Positions 35,819 through 45,183 of a DNA stretch of 64,000 bases are shown one piece after another. This DNA comes from Hyphomicrobiales bacterium (lineage in GTDB: Bacteria; Pseudomonadota; Alphaproteobacteria; Rhizobiales; Rhizobiaceae), in NCBI GenBank assembly GCA_900472625.1, contig UCIT01000008.1:62001-126000 (forward strand), read 5' to 3'. Position 1 is the stretch's first letter, and each line of letters begins with the position of its first letter. Made by a program: the position numbers and the translations under genes. Under the pieces are notes generated by a model, which saw only the letters and a program-made list of their open reading frames with translations, did not search any database and was not told where the DNA came from.

Positions 35819-36190
35819 TTAATAATCCCGCGTTGCGACCGCGAGATGGTTTTCTGCTGCCGTAGCAGCGATGTATCCGTCAGCCTTCGCGATGGCCTTT
35901 CCGGCCTTTTGGCCGCCGGCCATCAGCGCCGCGTAGAATCGCGACGTACCGACCTTAAAGGGCAAAACACGCCCGTCGAAAAGCGGAAGAACTTCACCTT
36001 CAAGGCGATCCTGGAGAATTGACTGACGCTTCCGTACGGGCATTGAGGCAATTCCGAAACGAAGTTCAGCAATGGAAATCGCAGAGATGAACAGCGTCTC
36101 GATAGCCTGTGCATCCAACCAAGTCAGCACAGTGATATCAGGAGGCGGCTTCCAAGTCTCAGAAATTACACTAGTGTCTAGCAAGATCAT
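35819..36190 (-). CDS. vapC: VapC-type PIN-domain toxin, C-terminally clipped
   Basis: The 123-residue protein is a PIN ribonuclease. Acidic metal ligands are visible at Asp5 (MILLDTSV), Glu42 (IAELRFG), Asp104 (AKADGYIAA) and Asp122 (ATRDY). Close relatives run about 138 residues and end with a strand reading like VKIINPW; here the frame stops right after ATRDY. It may therefore be weakened or inactive. It overlaps the antitoxin gene by four bases in the usual antitoxin-first order. Confidence 0.82.
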   Translation of the reverse strand: MILLDTSVISETWKPPPDITVLTWLDAQAIETLFISAISIAELRFGIASMPVRKRQSILQDRLEGEVLPLFDGRVLPFKVGTSRFYAALMAGGQKAGKAIAKADGYIAATAAENHLAVATRDY

Positions 36191-36441
36191 TCGAAAGTCA
36201 TCGGTTCTGCCGGGGTCCTGTCGCGCTGTTGTTGCAGCGCTTCAACATCACTGTTTGACAATTCCGCTTCACGGCCGATGGCAGCGAGCAATGATCCGAG
36301 CTTCACGCGCCCAGATGGGCGAACCGCGGCTTCAAGAATGTCACGAATTTCGGCTTCGGTGCTACGGCCGTGGTGAGCTGCTCGCGCCCGCAACGCTCGA
36401 TGCGTTTCATCAGAGATGTTTCGAATGGTGACCGCTGCCAT
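36187..36441 (-). CDS. vapB: VapB/FitA-type antitoxin, ribbon-helix-helix
   Basis: The 84-residue protein begins with a ribbon-helix-helix DNA-binding segment (AAVTIRNISDETHRALRARA and STEAEIRDILEAAVRP), followed by a toxin-binding tail. It would neutralise the PIN toxin and repress its own promoter. The intact antitoxin beside a clipped toxin suggests a module under decay. Confidence 0.87.
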   Translation of the reverse strand: MAAVTIRNISDETHRALRARAAHHGRSTEAEIRDILEAAVRPSGRVKLGSLLAAIGREAELSNSDVEALQQQRDRTPAEPMTFE

Positions 36442-36685
36442 GAATATTATTCTATCTATCGTCTCAGCACGCTATCAAGACACACAAAATGATATCAATC
36501 TTCAAGTCGTGCTGCAATGATGGAACACGAACCTCAATTTGAGGTTCTTGATGAGATAAGAACCATTGCCCCCGCACTCCATAAGATTAACCCACCGCTC
36601 TTACTCGCGAATACACAAAGGTGGCATCAGCGACTGACAACCACAGCGAAGAAGTCGGGAGCGTCGTTGGTGACATCAGCTTCTC

Positions 36686-36959
36686 TCATGCGATCTCGCG
36701 GGAGATGAACAGACCAAGGCCAAGCCCGTGCTTATATTCGTTGGACTTTCCACGAACAAACGGGTCGAACAATCTGGGGATCACATCCGGCGGGATCGGT
36801 TCTCCACCATTCGAAATCCGCAGCCGGAAGTAGCCGTCAGCGGACGTCTCCGCAGATAGTCAGATGGGCTTTACATTGCCGCCGTGACTGAGAGCATTTC
36901 ATAGAAGGTTGGACGCCAGTTGACCTATCTTCGAGACATCGCATGTCACGGTTTGATCG
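36686..36959 (-). pseudogene. Histidine kinase ATPase-domain remnant with two in-frame stops
   Basis: Reading the minus strand from about 36959 gives QTVTCDVSKIGQLASNLL, a TGA, NALSHGG, another TGA after NVKPI, then a good HATPase end with LRISNGGEPIPPDVI, RLFDPFVRGKSNEYKHGLG and LGLFISREIA. These are the N, G1 and G2 boxes of a sensor kinase. The 5' part is absent. It is a clear pseudogene. Confidence 0.8.
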
Positions 36960-37320
36960 ATCGCGTAGGATGTCCAGGGCCGAGGTTGGTTGCTGCTTCA
37001 CGTTCCAGACTACGCCAGCCGGCCAGTGGGATGGAACAATCCAGTGCGAAGTGCTCGAAATCGTTCCCAATGAGCGGTTATCCTACGCCTGGAGGAGTGG
37101 CCACGACGGCAATGAGGGCTATGGCTCAAAACTCGATACGGTCGTGACTTTCACCCTTTCCGCCACAGAGGCCGGCACATGCCTACGGCTGGTCCATTCC
37201 GGTTTTGAGACGCCAAGGAATGACAGTGCCTACCGCAATATGGGCGAAGGCTGGAATAAGGTCGTCAAACGCTTGGATGCGGTTGCCGCTGAGGAAGGTT
37301 CTTCGCAGCCGAAGCATTGA
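36943..37320 (+). pseudogene. AHSA1/SRPBCC-domain protein lacking its N-terminus
   Basis: The frame encodes the C-terminal two thirds of an activator-of-Hsp90-ATPase-like START-fold protein: VGCCFTFQTTPAGQWDG, CEVLEIVPNERLSYAW and CLRLVHSGFETPR. About 35-40 N-terminal residues are missing, and the frame instead begins in the kinase remnant of the opposite strand. The junction lies near 36960-36970. It is followed 13 bp later by the GFA-family gene. Confidence 0.7.
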
Positions 37321-37333
37321 TAAGGGAGTGGAG

Positions 37334-37747
37334 ATGAGCAACACCTATACTGGCGGCTGTGCATGCCGTGCTATCCGTTATGAGATAAGGGGCGAGCCGG
37401 CTGTTATGCTGGATTGCCAATGCCGACAATGCCAGCGTGATAGTGGAACAGGGCACCAGTCCCATCTTACGTTTGTTGCAGCCGAGGTAAAGATCGAGGG
37501 AGCCGCCTCACACTGGAGCAGCGTTGGCGACGGAGGGACCGTCAAGCAGCGAGCATTTTGTCCGGTCTGTGGATCGGCGGTCTACATGACCTTCCTCGAC
37601 ATGCCAGAGGTTTTTATTGTAACGCCAGCGAGCCTTGATGATCCAGAACAATACAGCCCACAAATGATCACTTGGAGTGCAGCTGCACAAAGATGGGATT
37701 GCGTCGATTTATCCTTGCCGAGATTTGAAAAGATGCCACCGCATTGA
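37334..37747 (+). CDS. GFA-family (glutathione-dependent formaldehyde-activating-like) zinc protein
   Basis: The 137-residue protein has the GFA cysteine set: GGCACRAIRYEI, DCQCRQCQRDSG and FCPVCGSAVYM, expected to bind two zinc ions. The family is named for a formaldehyde-glutathione role, but most members are uncharacterised. ATG 37334 follows GGGAGTGG. Paired AHSA1 and GFA genes are common in rhizobia, so this one probably kept its place when its partner was truncated. Confidence 0.87.
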   Translation: MSNTYTGGCACRAIRYEIRGEPAVMLDCQCRQCQRDSGTGHQSHLTFVAAEVKIEGAASHWSSVGDGGTVKQRAFCPVCGSAVYMTFLDMPEVFIVTPASLDDPEQYSPQMITWSAAAQRWDCVDLSLPRFEKMPPH

Positions 37748-38172
37748 TGGGAAACGAATGAGAACCCGTGGCTTTGACTTTTTAAGTATCTGAAAATACG
37801 AACTTTGTAGCGTAATACTTTTTATAGGACGTCCCTTTTCAAAAGGTAGGCCGCCCTTGCTACAGTGGACAACAATCAGCCCAGTCAAACTTTGGTTTTG
37901 AGCGGCAATTGGATCGGGTCGTATACGGACGGCCAAGAAGATTGACGTGGCTCTCACTGCATGTCCACATTGCAACGGAAATGCTTCCAACAGGCCCTGC
38001 GCCAGCCTTTCAATGCAGTCAACGCCGCCGTCTCGTTAGTCTCGGCAGTGGACTTGCCGCGCCTGCGTCACCGGGCTTCTCAGCCCTCAAGTGGTTGGTG
38101 TTAGATCACTTCCTGCCTCATATCAGTCGGACCAGATCGACAGCGTGACAATTGTGGCGCGCCCTCAAAATA
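37748..38172. other. Non-coding or decayed stretch before the iron locus
   Basis: Only short frames without family resemblance are seen on either strand. The 3' part is the leader of the sigma-factor gene. Confidence 0.4.
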
Positions 38173-38187
38173 TGATCTTTAAAATCA
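38173..38187. promoter_or_regulatory. Iron-responsive (IRO/RirA-type) box upstream of the sigma-factor gene
   Basis: TGATCTTTAAAATCA fits TGA-N9-TCA exactly, the IRO-box pattern bound by RirA in rhizobia. It lies 45 bases before the FecI-like start, inside AT-rich promoter DNA. It would repress the iron-uptake genes when iron is plentiful. Confidence 0.55.
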
Positions 38188-38232
38188 ACTTTAATATTGC
38201 ATCCATGTTCTCCCAGGTGGTAGCAGCGTCGC

Positions 38233-38745
38233 ATGACCAGCGCTCATCGCCCCGATATTCTCGATACCTTTTTGCATGTGCGTACGCGTCTTTCTGTTGT
38301 CATTTACCGGCGGGTGAGATGCTCGGCGACGACTGCGGATTTGTTGCAGGACACGTTCCTGAGATTTTGGGAGCGGCGGTCATTGTTGAAGGAGGTCGCC
38401 GACCTGGCTGGCTACTTCATGACTACAGGCCGCAACCTCGCTCTCGACTATCAGCGGCGCAAGCGGATCGCGCCCTTCGTGAATGGCATCGATGGATTGG
38501 AAGCAGTGGCCGATCCTTCACCATCGGCAGAACAGGTCGCCATAGGCATCAATGAACTGCGGCGCATCTCCGCGATCATCGACGGCATGCCACCCCGCGC
38601 CAGGCAGGTCTTCCTGATGTCTCGTATCGACGGCCTGACCTATGCCGAGATCGGAACCAGGCTGGGGATTTCCCCCAAGACGGTTTTCAGCCATATGGTC
38701 GTTGCACTGGAGCGTCTGCGAAGCGCGATGCTGACAGACGAGTGA
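38233..38745 (+). CDS. ECF sigma factor, FecI type
   Basis: The 170-residue sigma factor has region 2 (about 8-75, TTADLLQDTFLRFWER) and region 4 (about 110-160, YAEIGTRLGISPKTVFSHM). It is followed by a FecR-like gene and a TonB receptor with an STN domain, the standard iron-siderophore surface-signalling trio, so it should direct transcription of the receptor genes when the siderophore is bound outside. No specific promoter for it could be fixed. Confidence 0.92.
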   Translation: MTSAHRPDILDTFLHVRTRLSVVIYRRVRCSATTADLLQDTFLRFWERRSLLKEVADLAGYFMTTGRNLALDYQRRKRIAPFVNGIDGLEAVADPSPSAEQVAIGINELRRISAIIDGMPPRARQVFLMSRIDGLTYAEIGTRLGISPKTVFSHMVVALERLRSAMLTDE

Positions 38746-38805
38746 TCGCCCAAGCCGCATACCCATGCCGCATCGCCCCATAGACCATCGGCACCAGTGA
38801 GATAC

Positions 38806-39747
38806 ATGCAAGACCCAGCCGGAAATTCCAAAGCGCGCGCATCAAGCGACGCTTCAAGGAGCGCCACCGAATGGTTTGCGCGTTTGCTGGATGAAAGTGC
38901 GACGCCGAACGATCTTGCGAATTTCCGGGCGTGGCTGGAAGCCGACCCGTCAAACGCCGCAGCCTATGCCGACCTCGAGCGATTGTGGCTCGGCGCCGGC
39001 ATGGTACCTGATAAATCGGAAGCGGCACGAGTATCTCGTCGAACGCTGCTGAAGACGGGGAGCGCTTTGGTAGTCGTCGCCTCGTCCGCCTTGGCAACGG
39101 CCGCATACATGCGTCCCATTCCGGCAGACTTCAGGACAGGAAAAGGCGAGACCCGAACCGTCACGCTACCGGATGGATCGACCGCGGAGCTCTCCACCGC
39201 TTCGGCAATCTCTCTTGGCTATACCGCGACACAGCGGGTCATCACCCTGGTCGACGGAGAGGCGTTTTTCACCGTCGCAAGAGATAGCTTTCGTCCCTTC
39301 ATCGTCAAAGCCGGAACACTCGACACAACAGCACTCGGAACCCAGTTCTCGGTTTCCAGCGAAGACGATCGTATCGTTGTCGCTGTCGCCGAACATTCCG
39401 TCCGCGTGTCCTCGCCTTCGGAAGCGATCGAGGTTCGGGAAGGTCAATCCGTCGTGTTCGCCAACGACAGGATCTCCACGCCATCGGAAACCGATATCGG
39501 ACGCAAGCTTTCGTGGCGCGACGGCAAGCTGATCTTCATCTCCACGCCCCTGGAAGATGCCGTTCGATCTCTGTCCAAATGGCGTCGAGGCAAAATGATC
39601 GTCATGGATAGCGCGCTTGCCAGGCGGCCCGTTACAGTGATCGTCGATGTCAGGCGGGCCGGCAACATCCTCGAGACATTGGAGCATGGCCTGCCGATCC
39701 GGGTGGACACCTACTCGCCCTGGCTGGCGCTAATTTACCCGCGATAA
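38806..39747 (+). CDS. FecR-type anti-sigma / sigma regulator
   Basis: This 313-residue protein has the N-terminal sigma-binding DUF4880 segment (SATEWFARLLDESATPNDLA), a membrane helix near residues 75-95 (ALVVVASSALATAAYM) and a periplasmic FecR domain with LPDGSTAELSTASAISL and VDGEAFFTV. It relays the receptor signal to the FecI-like sigma factor across the inner membrane. ATG 38806 is chosen; a GTG three codons earlier is possible. Confidence 0.9.
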   Translation: MQDPAGNSKARASSDASRSATEWFARLLDESATPNDLANFRAWLEADPSNAAAYADLERLWLGAGMVPDKSEAARVSRRTLLKTGSALVVVASSALATAAYMRPIPADFRTGKGETRTVTLPDGSTAELSTASAISLGYTATQRVITLVDGEAFFTVARDSFRPFIVKAGTLDTTALGTQFSVSSEDDRIVVAVAEHSVRVSSPSEAIEVREGQSVVFANDRISTPSETDIGRKLSWRDGKLIFISTPLEDAVRSLSKWRRGKMIVMDSALARRPVTVIVDVRRAGNILETLEHGLPIRVDTYSPWLALIYPR

Positions 39748-39846
39748 AAAAATTCTAAACGCACTCAGGTTTTTCCCGACCTCGTTCGTCCTTCCTTTAA
39801 AGCCCCGCATCTCTGGGGTCCGACATTGTTTCCAAGGGGGCGTAAA

Positions 39847-42330
39847 GTGTCTGTGACGAATTATTTCGGAAGAGGTCATCGAAGCAAACTGCAGGTGGCG
39901 CGTGGGGTTCTCCTGGCGACCTGTGTCGTCGTCTCTCCGTTTGCCGCGGCGACGACGCTTCATGCCCAAACCGCCGGCAAAACCTATCAATTCTCGATTC
40001 CGGGACAGTCGCTATCGGCAGCACTGGTCCGCTACTCGTCGATCACAGGCGTCGACGTCGTCTTCGATGGGGCCCTCCCCGGCAATCTGCGCACATCAGG
40101 GCTGTCCGGTGACATGCCTGCGGAAGCGGGCCTATCGCGCCTTCTGACTGGAACGGGTCTATCGTACCGTTTCTCATCATCGAATACGGTAGTCCTGGTC
40201 AACCCGGCCGGGGGCGTGAGTGTCGCTCCATCGGACGGATCGACCGTGCTTCAGCCGATCAGCGTCACCGGAGAACAGGCGCTCGGCCCAGTCGACGGTA
40301 TCGTTGCCAGACAGAGCGCGACGGGTACGAAGACCGACACACCGCTCAAGGAGACGCCGCAGGCCATCAATATCGTCACCAGGGATCAGATGACGGCACA
40401 AGGCTCCGCGACACTGACGCAGGCGCTGCGCTACACGCCCGGCGTCATTAGCCAGTACGGCGACGATTCCCGCTATGACTGGTTCACCATTCGCGGCTTC
40501 CGTCCGGGGCGTTATCTGGACGGCTTGCGCTTGCCGTTCGGCTCACGCGGATACGCGCAACCGCGCGTCGAGCCCTACAGTCTTGAGCGCGCGGAAGTTC
40601 TCAAGGGCCCCTCATCCGTCCTGTATGGCCAAGGCGAGCCGGGTGGCCTGATCAACATGGTGTCGAAGCGACCGAGTGCTGCGGCCAAGAACGAAGTCGA
40701 ACTGCAGCTCGGCACCGACAACCGTGTCCAGACGGCTTTCGATCTCGGTGGCCCGGTCAATGGCGACGATGCCTTCCTTTATCGCATCGTTGGCGTTGGT
40801 CGCATAACCGATACCCAGTACGATTTCGTCAAGGAACGGAAGGCCTACATCGCGCCGTCGTTCACATTCCAGCCGGACGCCGGCACATCGCTGACGGTTC
40901 ACGCCGACTATCAGAAAATTTATTCCCCAGGCGGTGGCGGCGCGCCGGCATTGACTGCAAACGGAACGCTTTATACCAGCGTCTATCCCGAATTGCCGCG
41001 TGGCGCCTTTCCGGGCGAACCTGGCTACGACTATTACAAGAGCGACCAGGCCTCGGTCGGATACGAATTCGAGCACGAGTTCGATGCTACGTGGACCGTG
41101 CGGCAGAACCTGCGTTACTCCTACATCGGAACCGACACGCAGCGCGTCCAGCCATATTGCCCGACCGCGGTTTGCAACCCGGCTGGGTTCTATCGCTATG
41201 CCTGGGCCTTTCCGGAAAGTGCGCGCGCAGTCACCGTCGACAATCAGGCCATTGCCAAGTTTTCGACCGGCGCTCTTGAGCACACAGCCTTGTTCGGGCT
41301 CGATTATTCCTATGAGAGCAGCCGCTATGAGGAATCCGCGCTTGCGGGCATCCTGACGCCCTTTAACGCCTACGATCCCGACTACGGCGCCAGCACCGTG
41401 ACAAGGCCTGCTATCGCGACGAGAATCGATCAGCATCGTAGCCAGTTGGGCATCTACGCGCAGGACCAGATCGAATGGGACCGTTTCGCGTTTTCCATTG
41501 GCGGTCGCTATGATTGGGCCAGCACCGACACCCGGACGCGGACAAGTTCGTCCAACACCCTTGTCGATCAGAACGACGGACGCTTCACCTGGAAAACAGG
41601 CATCGTCTATAACTTCGACAATGGAATTTCGCCTTACGCTGGTTACTCCACGTCCTTCAATCCTGCCAGCGGCACGGACCGATTTGGAAACGCGTTTAAC
41701 CCAATCACGGGCGAGCAGTTCGAAGTCGGCGTGAAGTATCAGCCCGATGGCATGAACAGCTTTGTCACACTGTCCGCATACCACCTCACCCAGGACAACG
41801 TCCTGTCACCCGATCCACTCAACCGCAACTTCCGGGTGCAGACAGGCCAGGTCACCATGAAGGGCGTTGAAGTTGAAGGAAAGGCAGAGCTGAACGATGC
41901 CTTCTCCGTGATTGCCTCCTACGCGTACACGGACAGCGAAATCACCAAGGACAATCCGAATGCTGCAGGCGTTAGCAACGAAGGCAACCGTTTTGCCTTC
42001 GTGCCGCGCAACCAGGCCTCCGTCTGGCTGGACTACGCCCTGCAGAGCTCGACCACATGGGATGGCCTGAGCGTCGGCGCCGGGGCGCGATACACGGGCC
42101 AGACATTCGGCGACAATGCCAATAAGTTTGATATCCCAAGCTATACGGTCTTCGACGCCGCCGTGCGCTATGACTTCGGCAGGACCAACCCGAAACTCGA
42201 AGGGCTGAAAGCGGCGCTCAATGTGAGCAATCTGTTCGACCGCAAATACGTGTCGACCTGCATAGCCGCGACCGGATGCTACTGGGGCGAAGGGCGCACC
42301 GTCTACGCCACATTGAAATATAGCTGGTGA
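39847..42330 (+). CDS. TonB-dependent siderophore receptor with STN signalling domain
   Basis: The 827-residue outer-membrane protein has a signal peptide (ending about TTLHAQ), a secretin/TonB N-terminal (STN) domain at about 40-95 (FSIPGQSLSAALVRYSSITG), a plug with PQAINIVTRDQM and LKGPSSVLYGQGEPGGLIN, and a 22-strand barrel ending in aromatic YATLKYSW. The GTG at 39847 follows AAGGGGG by six bases. FhuA/FpvA/FoxA-like receptors take up hydroxamate-type siderophores; the exact siderophore is unknown. Its STN domain fits signalling through the adjacent FecR and FecI proteins. Confidence 0.92.
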   Translation: MSVTNYFGRGHRSKLQVARGVLLATCVVVSPFAAATTLHAQTAGKTYQFSIPGQSLSAALVRYSSITGVDVVFDGALPGNLRTSGLSGDMPAEAGLSRLLTGTGLSYRFSSSNTVVLVNPAGGVSVAPSDGSTVLQPISVTGEQALGPVDGIVARQSATGTKTDTPLKETPQAINIVTRDQMTAQGSATLTQALRYTPGVISQYGDDSRYDWFTIRGFRPGRYLDGLRLPFGSRGYAQPRVEPYSLERAEVLKGPSSVLYGQGEPGGLINMVSKRPSAAAKNEVELQLGTDNRVQTAFDLGGPVNGDDAFLYRIVGVGRITDTQYDFVKERKAYIAPSFTFQPDAGTSLTVHADYQKIYSPGGGGAPALTANGTLYTSVYPELPRGAFPGEPGYDYYKSDQASVGYEFEHEFDATWTVRQNLRYSYIGTDTQRVQPYCPTAVCNPAGFYRYAWAFPESARAVTVDNQAIAKFSTGALEHTALFGLDYSYESSRYEESALAGILTPFNAYDPDYGASTVTRPAIATRIDQHRSQLGIYAQDQIEWDRFAFSIGGRYDWASTDTRTRTSSSNTLVDQNDGRFTWKTGIVYNFDNGISPYAGYSTSFNPASGTDRFGNAFNPITGEQFEVGVKYQPDGMNSFVTLSAYHLTQDNVLSPDPLNRNFRVQTGQVTMKGVEVEGKAELNDAFSVIASYAYTDSEITKDNPNAAGVSNEGNRFAFVPRNQASVWLDYALQSSTTWDGLSVGAGARYTGQTFGDNANKFDIPSYTVFDAAVRYDFGRTNPKLEGLKAALNVSNLFDRKYVSTCIAATGCYWGEGRTVYATLKYSW

Positions 42331-43217
42331 CAGTGGCAGAACCTCAACATTCCCTTGATGGTCAACTGACGCGGCGGCAATTTGCTGCCGCGTTAGCTGC
42401 GTTCATGATACCGAACGCGGCATCAGCTGAACTCGCTTGGCCTAGGATTGCGGTGCTGGATTGGGGATGGGCGGAAAGCCTGCTTGCGATCGGCGTTGCA
42501 CCGCAATCGGTCGCTGAAGCGCCTCTCTATGGTGATCGCGTCGTCGTTCCGGCGCTTCCAAAGGGCACCATCGACCTCGGCCTGCGTTCGTGGCCCAACA
42601 TGGAACTCCTGAGGTCGCTGCAACCGGACCTGATCCTGTCGCAGGCCAACTACGGGGTCTCGCAAGCGCGGTTGCAAGAGATAGCGCCCACCCTGGCGCT
42701 GCCACTTTACACGGCCGAGCAGCAGCCCATGCGGCGATCGCACGAGGCTTTGGTCGCGATCGGAAAGCGTATCGACCGCTCCCCGGCAGCGGAGGCCTTT
42801 CTTGACCAGAGCTACGCAAGGCTCGCCGCCATCAAGAAGGAAATGAGCGCCTACGACGACCGTCCTCTCCTGATCATCAAATTCACGGATGACCGCATAA
42901 TCGATGTCTATGGAACCGGCAGCCTATTTAACGACGTGCTTGCAAGGATCGGCATCACAAATGCCTGGAACGGACCCACCAACAATTGGGGCTTTGCGAC
43001 CGCAGGCCTTGATGCCATTGCCCGACACCCCGAGGCACGATTGCTGATCATCGAACCCGGCCCACCCGATGCATTCCTGAAAAGCGCGCTCTGGCGGTCT
43101 CTGCCTGCTGTGCAGCGCGGCGATGTTACCACAATCCCGCCCACCTGGGTGTTTGGAGCGTTTCCATCAGCAATACGCTTCGCCGACGTTCTTCGAAAGG
43201 CCCTTGGTTTTGCATAG
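42327..43217 (+). CDS. Siderophore-binding periplasmic protein, FhuD/FecB type
   Basis: The 296-residue precursor has a twin-arginine-like leader (LTRRQFAAALAAF) and a class III binding-protein fold joined by a long helix. FhuD-like segments are LLRSLQPDLILSQANYG and NDVLARIGITNAWNG. The GTG start overlaps the receptor stop by four bases. It should hand an iron-siderophore complex to the fused permease encoded next. Confidence 0.88.
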   Translation: MTVAEPQHSLDGQLTRRQFAAALAAFMIPNAASAELAWPRIAVLDWGWAESLLAIGVAPQSVAEAPLYGDRVVVPALPKGTIDLGLRSWPNMELLRSLQPDLILSQANYGVSQARLQEIAPTLALPLYTAEQQPMRRSHEALVAIGKRIDRSPAAEAFLDQSYARLAAIKKEMSAYDDRPLLIIKFTDDRIIDVYGTGSLFNDVLARIGITNAWNGPTNNWGFATAGLDAIARHPEARLLIIEPGPPDAFLKSALWRSLPAVQRGDVTTIPPTWVFGAFPSAIRFADVLRKALGFA

Positions 43218-43227
43218 GAACCAATTC

Positions 43228-45183
43228 GTGACGCCTGCCCACATGTATTGGCTGGCCATGATCCTCGCGCTTACCTTATGCGTCCTGGGGCAGCTGAGAT
43301 ACGTCGCACCGGATCGTCTTCTTGAGGCGTTCCTCTATCCGGACAGCACCTCATTCGGCCAGGCCTATGTTCATTTCTCCCTTCTTCCACGCATGGCGGT
43401 TGCTGTGCTTGCCGGAACGACTCTAGGCTTTACAGGCACGATCTTTCAGCAAATCCTGAAAAACCCACTGGCGGAGCCATCGACGCTCGGCGTTCTCTCC
43501 GGCGCTCAACTGGCCATTACGATCGTGTCCCTTTCTCTTGCCAGCGTCTCTGCCGAACAGCGCGAACTCGCTGGCGTGGTGGGCGCTTTGGCTGCAGTCG
43601 CGCTCGTTTGCGGCCTTTCGTTCCGGAGCGGGTTTGCCCCGGTGACCCTGCTCCTGTCAGGAATGATCGTCAGCTTTGCGGCCGGCTCAGCCTCGGTGAT
43701 CATGGCGCTGTTCCATCACGAGTACTTGCGCAGCGTATTCATCTGGGGAAGCGGTTCGCTTATCCAGAACGACTTCTCCAACGCCGGCGCGCTTTGGTGG
43801 CGAATCCTGGTACTCGTTCCTGCGCTCCTGATATTCATCCGACCGCTCGCCATCGCCGGTCTTGATGACGCCAATGCGCGAAGCCTTGGAATATCTCCTT
43901 CGAAGTTGCGCCTGACGGTGCTGTTTCTGGCGACGGTACTGTCTGCGATGGTCGTGGCCCGGATAGGCGTGATCGCCTTCATTGGCTTGGCGGCTCCTCA
44001 CATCGCACGCATGTGCGGTGCTCGTACCTTGCCGCAACGACTTCTCTGGGGAGCGTTGATCGGCGGTGCGTTGTTGCTACTGGCTGATGGTATCGTGCTG
44101 ATCATCACGCCCTATCTGGGAGAAGTACCGACAGGAACGATCACGGCGCTCGCCGGTGCGCTCGCAATGCTGTTCATGCTGCGCGAGGTGCCTGCAGCTC
44201 CATTTCAGGGAACTTCCGACAGTGCCCTGCGACCGATGGCCACTATCACGCGAAAACGTGCGCTGCCGTTGTTGGTCGTGCTGATGATCCTGGTTGTGGG
44301 CCTCTCGCTGACGGAACATGTCTCCTCGAGCAATATTGACATGTCGGTCCTGGTGAACGGCCGTTGGCCGCGTGTCCTGACATCGGCGTCTGCCGGCGCC
44401 ATGCTGGCTCTGTCAGGAGCTGTGCTGCAGGCTGTTGCCAGAAACCCCATGGCAAGTCCGGAAGGACTCGGCGTAAGCGGTGGTGCTGGCTTGGGCATAA
44501 TCGCTGCCCTGTTTCTCGGCGGCATGAGTTCACCGGTGATGCCATTGGCAGGCGGCATCATTGGCGCACTGATTGCTCTGGCCATCATTCTCTTCGTCGC
44601 CAAGCGTCACAGTTTTGCGCCTGGCCCGGTCATGCTCGCAGGTGTCGCTGTCGGCGCGTTGGTCACCTCGGTCATTTCCGTCATCGTTGCCAGTGGCGAT
44701 CCGCGCGCAACATACGTCTTGGCATGGACGATGGGGCCTACTTTTCGTGCCACAGGTCTCGTCGCAATCATCGCCGCTCTTATTGCGATCGTGGCGCTTC
44801 TGCTTACACCCCTTTTCTGCCGCTGGATCGAAATCCTGCCAATGGGGGATTCGCTCGCGCGGTCGATCGGCGTGAACACCGTCCGCGTACGCGCCACGCT
44901 TCTATTGTTTTCCGCAACGTTAACTGCTGCCGCCACACTCATTGTCGGGCCACTGAGCTTCGTCGGCCTGATGGCACCGCACATAGCTCGCATGTCCCGT
45001 CCACGCGGACCCGGCTCGTTTATGCTGATGTCGAGTATCATCGGTGGACTGCTGATGATGCTCGCGGACTGGATCGGCCGACGCGTCGATTTTCCGTACG
45101 AAATCCCAGCAGGGGTTCTCGCGTCATTTATTGGATGCCCTTACTTTATCTTCCTGGCTTTCCGTCACGGAGCCAAAAGATAG
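43228..45183 (+). CDS. fhuB: Fused siderophore ABC permease, FhuB type
   Basis: The 651-residue protein has two similar halves of about ten membrane helices each. Each half carries the coupling block: VIAFIGLAAPHIARMCG and LSFVGLMAPHIARMSRP. Fused permeases of this kind are typical of FhuB for hydroxamates. GTG 43228 is preferred, with AGGA seven bases upstream. No ATPase gene (FhuC) follows or precedes within the window, so the ATPase must come from elsewhere. Confidence 0.9.
   Translation: MTPAHMYWLAMILALTLCVLGQLRYVAPDRLLEAFLYPDSTSFGQAYVHFSLLPRMAVAVLAGTTLGFTGTIFQQILKNPLAEPSTLGVLSGAQLAITIVSLSLASVSAEQRELAGVVGALAAVALVCGLSFRSGFAPVTLLLSGMIVSFAAGSASVIMALFHHEYLRSVFIWGSGSLIQNDFSNAGALWWRILVLVPALLIFIRPLAIAGLDDANARSLGISPSKLRLTVLFLATVLSAMVVARIGVIAFIGLAAPHIARMCGARTLPQRLLWGALIGGALLLLADGIVLIITPYLGEVPTGTITALAGALAMLFMLREVPAAPFQGTSDSALRPMATITRKRALPLLVVLMILVVGLSLTEHVSSSNIDMSVLVNGRWPRVLTSASAGAMLALSGAVLQAVARNPMASPEGLGVSGGAGLGIIAALFLGGMSSPVMPLAGGIIGALIALAIILFVAKRHSFAPGPVMLAGVAVGALVTSVISVIVASGDPRATYVLAWTMGPTFRATGLVAIIAALIAIVALLLTPLFCRWIEILPMGDSLARSIGVNTVRVRATLLLFSATLTAAATLIVGPLSFVGLMAPHIARMSRPRGPGSFMLMSSIIGGLLMMLADWIGRRVDFPYEIPAGVLASFIGCPYFIFLAFRHGAKR

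Noticed and set aside
39748..39846. FecI-dependent promoter before the TonB receptor
   Set aside because: A TCCTTT-like element near 39793 is present but no convincing -35 partner was found at the right spacing.
40612..41784. 390-codon minus-strand frame inside the TonB receptor gene
   Set aside because: The receptor on the other strand has full domain structure; the antisense product is featureless.
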